Shown here piece by piece: positions 1-5,094 of a stretch of DNA of 6,333 nt (within the stretch, counting starts at the first letter, position 1; each line of letters opens with the position of its first letter). Source of the stretch: Opitutaceae bacterium (lineage in GTDB: Bacteria > Verrucomicrobiota > Verrucomicrobiia > Opitutales > Opitutaceae); the NCBI GenBank assembly GCA_020847775.1, contig JADLBI010000008.1:1-6333 (forward strand), read 5' to 3'. The position numbers and the translations under genes were made by a program. Under the pieces are notes generated by a model, which was not told where the DNA came from, did not search any database, and was given only the letters and a program-made list of their open reading frames with translations.

Positions 1-150
1 GTGAACCGCGACAGTCCGACCGCCGCGCGCGGAGCGCACGGCCCACCTCGATTTAACAATCGTCGCCAGACGAGAATGACATCACTTCCGGTTATCCCCC
101 TCCTGGCGAAGCGGTCCGGCGCACTTTTATTCCCTTTGGGTCCGATACCC

Positions 151-172
151 CGTTCTGCTGGACAGCAGAATG
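151..172. repeat. 22-bp near-perfect palindrome, operator-like
   Basis: Two 10-bp arms (CGTTCTGCTG and CAGCAGAATG) flank a GA centre and match in 9 of 10 pairs, with 8 of 8 in the core. The size and symmetry suit a dimeric regulator. As RNA it would form a stem of 7-9 bp with a GGAC tetraloop, not followed by a T-run. Its function is unknown. Confidence 0.5.
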
Positions 173-270
173 CTCAGGCTTGAGTGGAGAGCCGACCTTG
201 GGCCGTCGCCAAGGCTATGGCCCACAGGCCGCGTCGGCCGGTTGGGCGAGCGCATGCTCAGCGCGGGCGC

Positions 271-290
271 GGACCGGACGGAGCCGGTCC
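271..290 (-). terminator. Possible transcription terminator hairpin after the phosphatase gene
   Basis: GGACCGG, a 6-base loop, then CCGGTCC form a perfect 7-bp GC-rich stem 39 bp past the phosphatase stop codon. No T-run follows on either strand, so it would be an untypical intrinsic terminator; it could instead protect the 3' end of the mRNA. A weaker CCCC/GGGG stem lies at 299-315, nearer the gene. Confidence 0.35.
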
Positions 291-329
291 CTCCAATACC
301 CCAAAAGCTCCGGGGATCTTTATTCACGC

Positions 330-1130
330 CTACCTCACCGGGTGCTTGAACGCCTCCAGCTCGGGCATCTCGGCTAGGATTTTTCCGTCGCCCATCACCA
401 GCTTGAAACTTCCGTCCGCTTGTTCCTCGGCCATCCACAAGCCTGTGTTATCCAGCCCGCGATCCACCACCCAGTGCTCACCGGTCAGCAGGGACAACAG
501 ATATTTGCCCGCGTTGCCGTGGCCCACCAACAGGATGGATTTATCCGTCCCGCCAAACTCTTGACGCACCCGGTCGATGACCAGTTGCTCCAGCGCCGTG
601 AGATCCGCGGCGCCCTCGGCCCCGCCCCGACCGAGGTGCGGCTTGGTCTGGCTGGTGTCGGGGAGGGTGAACCAACGCTGCTCCTCCGCCGGGATCACGA
701 TCTTGCGCCCGCCCTTGAGCAATTCCGCCCGGGCCGGCGGCAACCCGTCGGTGCCGATCAACGACAGATCGCCGTCCCTGCCGCCGAACTCGGCCAGCTC
801 CGGCCAGATCACGACCGAACGTTGCTGGGCCTGCAAATAGGGCAGTATCGTGTGGCGAGTGCGCCACAGTGGACTGACCGCGATAAAATCAAAATGATAC
901 GGGGCCAGTTTCCGCGGCACGTCCGCCGCCTGCTCCTCCCCTTTCGGCGAAAACGTGTTGGCGTTGCCCACATACGCCGGTCGTTCGTCGTGGGGAACAT
1001 CCTTGAAGTATTTAACCGCATTGGCGCCGGTTTGGGCGTGCCGCAGATAGTAGACCTTGAGGGCGGCCGGGGCGGACTGCACGACCCAGCCCGTGAGAAT
1101 AATCGCGAGTAGAAAACGGATGGCACGCAT
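330..1130 (-). CDS. Exported histidine phosphatase (phosphoglycerate mutase-like superfamily)
   Basis: A 266-residue branch-1 histidine phosphatase, a fold that hydrolyses phosphomonoesters through a phospho-His intermediate. A signal peptide is clear: MRAIR, a hydrophobic core, cleavage near SAPA/A (about residues 19-23). Catalytic elements: YLRHAQTGAN (28-37) with Arg30 and the nucleophile His31 (RHA instead of the commoner RHG), SPKGEEQA (61-68), VSPLWRTRHT (85-94) with the phosphate-binding Arg90, ELAEFG (111-116) with the probable general acid Glu, and LVGHGNAG (201-208) with the second His204. DNTGLWMAEE near the C-terminus is also family-like. The substrate is unknown; an exported member could remove phosphate from sugar phosphates or other esters in the periplasm. 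It begins 69 bp after the last permease gene and lacks an SD before its ATG, so it may be a separate transcription unit rather than part of the transporter system. Confidence 0.88.
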   Translation of the reverse strand: MRAIRFLLAIILTGWVVQSAPAALKVYYLRHAQTGANAVKYFKDVPHDERPAYVGNANTFSPKGEEQAADVPRKLAPYHFDFIAVSPLWRTRHTILPYLQAQQRSVVIWPELAEFGGRDGDLSLIGTDGLPPARAELLKGGRKIVIPAEEQRWFTLPDTSQTKPHLGRGGAEGAADLTALEQLVIDRVRQEFGGTDKSILLVGHGNAGKYLLSLLTGEHWVVDRGLDNTGLWMAEEQADGSFKLVMGDGKILAEMPELEAFKHPVR

Positions 1131-1142
1131 GGGAATAGCTGT

Positions 1143-1170
1143 AATCTAACAAATTTTGTTTGGGAATGAA
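1143..1170 (-). promoter_or_regulatory. Possible sigma70-like promoter of the histidine phosphatase gene
   Basis: On the minus strand, TTCATT (1170-1165) and TAGATT (1148-1143) are separated by 16 bp in the only AT-rich stretch between the last permease and the phosphatase. The -10-like box matches TATAAT at 4 of 6 positions; the -35-like box is weak. If used, transcription would begin only about 6-7 bases before the ATG at 1130, giving an almost leaderless mRNA, which agrees with the absence of an SD site there. This is a sequence guess only. Confidence 0.3.
1148..1160. repeat. 13-bp perfect AT-rich inverted repeat between transporter operon and phosphatase
   Basis: AACAAA, a single central T, then TTTGTT form a perfect dyad. 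It sits in the spacer of the possible phosphatase promoter, so it could be an operator. It is too AT-rich and short to be a convincing terminator for the transporter operon, and no GC stem is nearby. Confidence 0.4.
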
Positions 1171-1199
1171 GGAGCCACTCACATTGTCGAGTGCGACGC

Positions 1200-2150
1200 T
1201 CAACCCTTCACCGCGCCGATGGTGGCGCCGGCCACGAAAAACCGCTGCCCCGCCAGAAAAAGCGTCACGACCGGGATGAGCATCAACAGCGCGGCCGCCA
1301 TCATCAGGTGCCACTCCGTGCCATACTGCCCTTGGAAGGCTTGCAACCCCACCGGCAGCGTGAGCAACGCCGTCTCGTTCGTTACGACCAGCGGCCACAG
1401 GAAACTGCCCCACACACTCATGAACGTCAGAATCGTGAGCGTGGTGAGCCCCGGGCCGGCCAACGGCAGAATCACCCGGCTAAAGATCACCCAATGGCCC
1501 GCGCCGTCGATTCGCGCCACTTCGTCGAGCGAACGCGGAATGCTTTGGAAAAACTGCCGCAACATGAACGTGCCATACGCCGAAAACATCGCCGGCACCG
1601 TCAGGGCGAAATACGAATCCAACCCCACCAGCCGACCCACCACCGACGCATCCGCCGCCGTCCCCAGATAACGCAGGTCATGCCACTGCACCCACGGCGC
1701 GACCGCGGACAGCAAGTCGGGCAGGTAGCGCAGCGCGACAAAGTTCGGAATCATCGTGACCGAATGCGGCACCATCATCGTCGCCAGATACGCGAAAAAC
1801 CAGCGGTCGCGCCCGCGCCACTCCAGCCGCGCGAACGCATAGGCCGCGCACGCGCTCGTGCCCACCTGCCCGGCCGTGGCGGCCACCGCCACCAGCAGAC
1901 TGTTCACGTAGTAGCGCAGAAACGGAATCGCCTCCCAGACCTCCGCGAAATTCGCCCACCGCCAGTGCCGCGGCCATACCATCTCCACAAACGAATCGGT
2001 CGCCTGCATCGTCTCCGCCGCGGGCGACAACGCGGTCTTCAGCATAAACACCAGCGGCAGCAGCATCGTCGCGCCGATCAGCAGCAACGGCCCGTGCATC
2101 AGCCAGCCCCAGTCGCGCGCCCGCCGTGTCTCCAAATCACGAGAGCTCAA
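1200..2150 (-). CDS. Sugar ABC transporter permease, MalG/UgpE-like, with enlarged loop
   Basis: A 316-residue inner-membrane partner of the preceding permease. Six membrane segments lie at about 18-39, 81-107, 116-140, 181-200, 228-250 and 284-306. The EAA loop is LDEVARIDGAGHW..FSRVILP (208-229), and the C-terminal TLPVGLQAFQGQYGTEW (264-280) and GAVKG ending are classic for MalG-like proteins. The start is TTG at 2150, supported by a strong GGGAGG SD 5 bp upstream; it overlaps the first permease by 14 bp. Between segments 3 and 4 (about 141-176) there are roughly 30 more residues than in typical MalG-like permeases, on the extracytoplasmic side. The stop is TGA at 1202-1200. No ATP-binding subunit follows, so energy must come from an ATPase encoded elsewhere. 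Confidence 0.94.
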   Translation of the reverse strand: MSSRDLETRRARDWGWLMHGPLLLIGATMLLPLVFMLKTALSPAAETMQATDSFVEMVWPRHWRWANFAEVWEAIPFLRYYVNSLLVAVAATAGQVGTSACAAYAFARLEWRGRDRWFFAYLATMMVPHSVTMIPNFVALRYLPDLLSAVAPWVQWHDLRYLGTAADASVVGRLVGLDSYFALTVPAMFSAYGTFMLRQFFQSIPRSLDEVARIDGAGHWVIFSRVILPLAGPGLTTLTILTFMSVWGSFLWPLVVTNETALLTLPVGLQAFQGQYGTEWHLMMAAALLMLIPVVTLFLAGQRFFVAGATIGAVKG

Positions 2151-3075
2151 CCCGCCCTCCCTTCCGCCAGTTCACCGCCGTCACCGCAAAGATGATCGCG
2201 AACAGCACCAGCGAGATCGCCGCCGCGTAGCCCATTTGAAATTCCACGAAGGCTTTCCGGTAAATATAAAAACCCAGGTTGGTGCTCGCGCCATAAGGGC
2301 CGCCCCCCGTCATCACATACACGGCGTCCACGCCGGATTGCAGCCCGTGGATAAAACCCATGGTGAGCACAAAAAACGTCACCGGCCGCACGCTCGGCCA
2401 CACCACATAACGCAGCCGGGCCCACCAGCCCGCGCCGTCGATCTCCGCCGCCTCATATAATTCCGACGGCACCCCCTGCAACGCGGCCAGATACAGGATC
2501 ATCGACGTGCCGCCCACCGTCATCCACGACTGCATCAACATCAGCGCGGGTTTGACCCAATGTTCGTCGAGCAGCCACTGCGGCCCCTCCACGCCCGCCA
2601 GCGCCAGCAACGAATTAAACAAGCCGAACTGCGGATTATACATCCACCGCCACAGGTAGTAGATCGCCACGCCGGCGAGAATGCTCGGCATGAAAAAGAC
2701 CAGTCGATACAGCCAGATGCCGCGCAACCGCCGGTTCAGCGCCATCGCCAAAAGCAAGGATCCCGCCATGTTCAACGGCAGGTTCAGCAACAGGAAAAAC
2801 GTGTTGCCCAGATAATGCCAGAACTCCGGATCATTGGGCCGCCAGCCCTCGCCCGTGGCATGAAAACCCAGCAGCGTCGCGAAATTTTGCAGCCCCCGCC
2901 ATTGCGGCGCGCCCAGCAGATCCCACGAAAACAGACTCAGACCCACCGCCGCCAACACCGGTCCCGCCGTGAAGAGCAGGAATCCGGTGAGATTGGGCAG
3001 CAGGAAGGCCAGCGCCGTCCGGCGCTCCGCCGATTGCGCCGGCGCGGCCCCTAACGTTGGTTTTGTTTCAGCCAT
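2137..3075 (-). CDS. Sugar ABC transporter permease, MalF/UgpA-like
   Basis: A 312-residue inner-membrane subunit of a CUT1-type carbohydrate importer, forming half of the translocation channel. Six membrane segments are visible at about residues 21-49, 88-112, 121-143, 173-199, 227-246 and 282-302. The cytoplasmic EAA loop that docks the ATPase is YEAAEIDGAG..ARLRYVVWP at 207-227, correctly placed between segments 4 and 5. The VMTGGGPYGASTNLGFYIY block (254-272) is characteristic of MalF/UgpA-type proteins. The ATG at 3075 is preceded by AGGAA with 8-bp spacing, although the start lies inside the 3' end of the binding-protein gene, which suggests translational coupling. The first extracytoplasmic loop (about 68-84) looks slightly longer than usual. 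The substrate is shared with the neighbouring binding protein. Confidence 0.94.
   Translation of the reverse strand: MAETKPTLGAAPAQSAERRTALAFLLPNLTGFLLFTAGPVLAAVGLSLFSWDLLGAPQWRGLQNFATLLGFHATGEGWRPNDPEFWHYLGNTFFLLLNLPLNMAGSLLLAMALNRRLRGIWLYRLVFFMPSILAGVAIYYLWRWMYNPQFGLFNSLLALAGVEGPQWLLDEHWVKPALMLMQSWMTVGGTSMILYLAALQGVPSELYEAAEIDGAGWWARLRYVVWPSVRPVTFFVLTMGFIHGLQSGVDAVYVMTGGGPYGASTNLGFYIYRKAFVEFQMGYAAAISLVLFAIIFAVTAVNWRKGGRVELS
2151..2163 (-). promoter_or_regulatory. Strong ribosome binding site fixing the TTG start of the MalG-like permease
   Basis: Read on the minus strand, this is GAAGGGAGGGCGGG immediately before TTG at 2150, with GGGAGG ending 5 bp upstream of the start. It lies within the last codons of the preceding permease gene. 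It decides for the rare TTG start, since no ATG or GTG is better placed. Confidence 0.65.
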
Positions 3076-4343
3076 CGGTTGAGTTCCTGTTCCAATTCCG
3101 CCAGAATCGCCTCCGGCGCCAGATCGGTGCGGATGATCGCCTTCTCCATCGCCGCATCAAACAGCCGCTTCACGTCACTGTAGCCCGGCGCGTAAAGATA
3201 GTTCAACGCAGCCCCCGCCTCCATTGAACGCGAAAAGACCGCGAGCGATTCCGGCGGGGTAAGCCGCAAAAACTCCTCGCTAAACGCCATCCGCCGGTAA
3301 ACCGGCACGTAGCGCCGCCCCGCCATCGTCAGCCGCACGCCCTCGGGCGACGCGTAAAAGCGGACAAACGCCCGGGCCAGTTCCGGTTCGCGCGAGCCGC
3401 GCCACACCCCGAGCGCCGTGCCGCCATGCTGGCTGATGCGCCCAGCCGGACCCGCGGGGATTGGCAGCACGTCCCAAGTAAAATTCCGGATGCCCATGAA
3501 ATCCGGCGTCATCCACCGCCCGCTGACGAACAGCGCGACACGTCCGTCGCGAAACAATTGATAGGTGCCCGTGTCCGACGCCAACGCGCCGATGTCCGGT
3601 GGCAAGACCGCGTCCGTGGCGAGCGCCCGCCGCATAAACCGCACGGCGGCCGCTCCACCCGGACTGTTCACCGTGGCGCGTTGCGGTTGATAAAGATCGT
3701 CGAACAACCTCCCGCCGAACGCCCAAAACAGGATGGTCGGCGGCGGCAGTTGAAACGCGTAGTCCGTAACCGCACCGGATGCGCCAGCGTGGCGTGCCAG
3801 CCGTGGCGCCAAGGTGAGCAGTTCCTCCCAAGTGAAGCCTTCCGCTGGCGCCTCCACCCCCGCGGCGGCCAAGGCCTCGCGATTGTAGAACATGGCCTGC
3901 GCGTGCGCGTTGATCGGCGCCGCATAAAACCGGCCGTCGCGCGCGAAGGCCTGCCGCACCACCGGCATCATGTCATAGCTCCGCGCCAGCTCCTCCACGT
4001 CGTCGCTGATGTCGGCCAGCACGCCGCGCGAGGCCCAGTCATCGTAGCGCGACATCTCGATCATCACCACGTCCGGCGCCACCTGTCCGACAAACATCGC
4101 TTGCAGCTTGTCGTTGTAACGGGGCACCGCGCCGGGCACCGGCCGCGGGACCACCCGCACGCCCGGATGCGCGGCCTCGAAGGCGCGGATGACCGCCAGC
4201 TCGGTCTTCTGCTGTTCCGGCGTGCCCCAGAAACTATAGGTGATCGTGCGCCGCCCCGACTCCGTTCGCGCGCAACCCGCCGCCACCACCAAGCACACCA
4301 AGGCCGGCGCGAACAGTCCGATGATCGAATGCCGGCGCCTCAC
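3051..4343 (-). CDS. Extracellular sugar-binding lipoprotein of an ABC importer (SBP family 1)
   Basis: A 430-residue solute-binding protein, anchored outside the inner membrane, that captures a sugar or oligosaccharide and passes it to the two permeases encoded next. I chose GTG 4343 because it gives a clean lipoprotein signal: a MRRRH basic start, a hydrophobic core, and VAAGC with the lipidated Cys at residue 24. TTG 4364 in the same frame is possible but would add seven polar residues and overlap the lyase gene. Family-1 features in order: YSFWGTPEQQ (about 36-45), YNDKLQAMFVG..APDVVMIEMS (76-98), FYNREALAAAGVEAP (152-166), FTWEELL (170-176), the ATVNSPGGAAAVRFM block (223-237), GRVALFVSGRWM (267-278), the QHGGTALGVW hinge (305-314) and FYASPEGVRLTM (329-340). 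Length is normal. The 3' end overlaps the next gene by 25 bp. Given the lyase neighbour, the ligand is probably an unsaturated uronate oligosaccharide; that part is inference. Confidence 0.93.
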   Translation of the reverse strand: MRRRHSIIGLFAPALVCLVVAAGCARTESGRRTITYSFWGTPEQQKTELAVIRAFEAAHPGVRVVPRPVPGAVPRYNDKLQAMFVGQVAPDVVMIEMSRYDDWASRGVLADISDDVEELARSYDMMPVVRQAFARDGRFYAAPINAHAQAMFYNREALAAAGVEAPAEGFTWEELLTLAPRLARHAGASGAVTDYAFQLPPPTILFWAFGGRLFDDLYQPQRATVNSPGGAAAVRFMRRALATDAVLPPDIGALASDTGTYQLFRDGRVALFVSGRWMTPDFMGIRNFTWDVLPIPAGPAGRISQHGGTALGVWRGSREPELARAFVRFYASPEGVRLTMAGRRYVPVYRRMAFSEEFLRLTPPESLAVFSRSMEAGAALNYLYAPGYSDVKRLFDAAMEKAIIRTDLAPEAILAELEQELNRWLKQNQR

Positions 4344-4347
4344 AATT

Positions 4348-5094
4348 TCACTTCGCCCTTTCAAGCGGCAAGGCAGCCTCGGAGCTCCAGGCCGCCAGCG
4401 GCACCGACTCCACTGGCCAAGCCTCCGCCTCGGCCGGCTCGAATATCACGACGATGCGGGCCGTCGATTTCGCAGGGAGTCCCAGATGCAGCGTGAGCAA
4501 GATTTTTCCCGGGTTGGGTGTTTCCACCGCGGTCGGCGGTTCGGCGGACTCCACCTGCCAACGCGCGCCGACCGGCGCGAGCGCGCGGACCCGCAGCGCG
4601 CGGCCGTTTAATCGCAGGATGGCCGTCGCCCCGTCCAATTCCACCGTCGCGCTCGTGAGCATGGCCCAACGCGCGTGAACATCGTTTTCGCCCCCCGTCA
4701 GCTCGTCCTGCACGAGCACGGTATGCGCGTCCAGCAACGCGAAACCACGCGACGCCGCGCTCACTTGCCCGGCATACGCCGCCGTGAGATCAAACCGCGC
4801 ATGCGCCCGCCGCGCATCGGCATAAAACGCCGTGATCGGCACCCGGCAGCCAGCGCGTTGATTGCGCCCGTCGATGGTCACAACGTTGTGGCTGAGCGAC
4901 CCCAGTCGAAAATAGCGCCAGCGCGAGGCGCCTTCCGCCATGTCCCAGTAACCCGGCAAATCGTAGTTTTCCGGCCCCAGATCCTCGGCCCATCGTTCGC
5001 CCAGCGCCCAGCACAAAGCCGCCCGCATCGAGATGCGCGTGGCTGTTCGGCAGTCCCGCGCCCTTCGCCGCGACGAAGAACGCCGCGGGATCAT
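4348..5094 (-). CDS. Polysaccharide lyase, C-terminal heparinase II/III beta-sandwich domain (3' part of broken gene)
   Basis: The first 28 codons of this open frame (5094 to about 5011) are the out-of-frame shadow of the upstream half. Real protein begins at about 5007 (ALGERWAEDLGPENYDLPGYWD) and runs to the stop at 4350-4348, about 219 residues. The RWAEDLG..NYDLPGYWD stretch and the following LGSLSHNVVTIDGRNQ segment are typical of the heparinase II/III C-terminal region, where the second conserved His (SHNVV) lies. The rest alternates hydrophobic beta-strands (TVLVQDEL, RWAMLTSATVEL, RIVVIFEP), fitting a beta-sandwich. No SD precedes the first Met of this frame, so it is unlikely to be made as a separate protein. 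The stop lies 4 bp before the GTG start of the binding-protein gene. Confidence 0.78.
   Translation of the reverse strand: MIPRRSSSRRRARDCRTATRISMRAALCWALGERWAEDLGPENYDLPGYWDMAEGASRWRYFRLGSLSHNVVTIDGRNQRAGCRVPITAFYADARRAHARFDLTAAYAGQVSAASRGFALLDAHTVLVQDELTGGENDVHARWAMLTSATVELDGATAILRLNGRALRVRALAPVGARWQVESAEPPTAVETPNPGKILLTLHLGLPAKSTARIVVIFEPAEAEAWPVESVPLAAWSSEAALPLERAK

Larger units (their letters stand above)
1..329. other. Intergenic region without a supported gene, rich in short inverted repeats
   Basis: No frame on either strand here has both a plausible start and protein-like composition; short open frames give Arg/Pro/Ser-rich sequence without motifs. It holds a series of perfect dyads: 23-32 (CCGCGCGCGG), 49-62 (CGATT/AATCG), 61-72 (CGTC/GACG), 151-172, 173-184 (CTCA/TGAG), 227-239 (GGCCG/CGGCC), 248-259 (GAGC/GCTC) and 271-290. 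The region lies downstream of the phosphatase gene and probably contains its terminator. It may also carry the upstream region of a gene beyond the left edge. Confidence 0.55.

Noticed and set aside
1..183. Plus-strand frame of 60 codons at the left edge, as a possible gene end
   Set aside because: The GTG is simply the window edge. The composition is Arg/Pro/Ala-rich and it crosses several dyads; nothing supports coding.
1..329. tRNA, rRNA fragment or CRISPR array
   Set aside because: I could not build a cloverleaf, saw no conserved rRNA segment, and the repeats are all different dyads rather than regularly spaced direct repeats.
127..438. Minus-strand open frame across the phosphatase 3' end and into the intergenic region
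   Set aside because: It overlaps the phosphatase out of frame, and its sequence is Gly/Arg/Ser-rich without motifs or an SD.
420..1112. Plus-strand open frame (230 codons) opposite the phosphatase
   Set aside because: The opposite strand carries all catalytic motifs of histidine phosphatases; this frame is low-complexity Arg/Gln-rich and looks like a shadow.
1191..2195. Long plus-strand open frame (334 codons) antisense to the MalG-like permease
   Set aside because: Composition is dominated by Arg, His, Gln and Pro with no motif. It is the expected shadow of a GC-rich gene whose minus-strand translation is a clear permease.
3426..4496. Long plus-strand open frame (356 codons) antisense to the binding-protein gene
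   Set aside because: Arg/His/Pro-rich, no recognizable domain, no SD at its start, and fully opposite a convincing family-1 binding protein.
4999..5012. Programmed ribosomal frameshift in the lyase
   Set aside because: No slippery heptamer of the usual type, no in-frame stop or rare codon at the site, and polysaccharide lyases are not known to use recoding. Mutation or sequence error is simpler.
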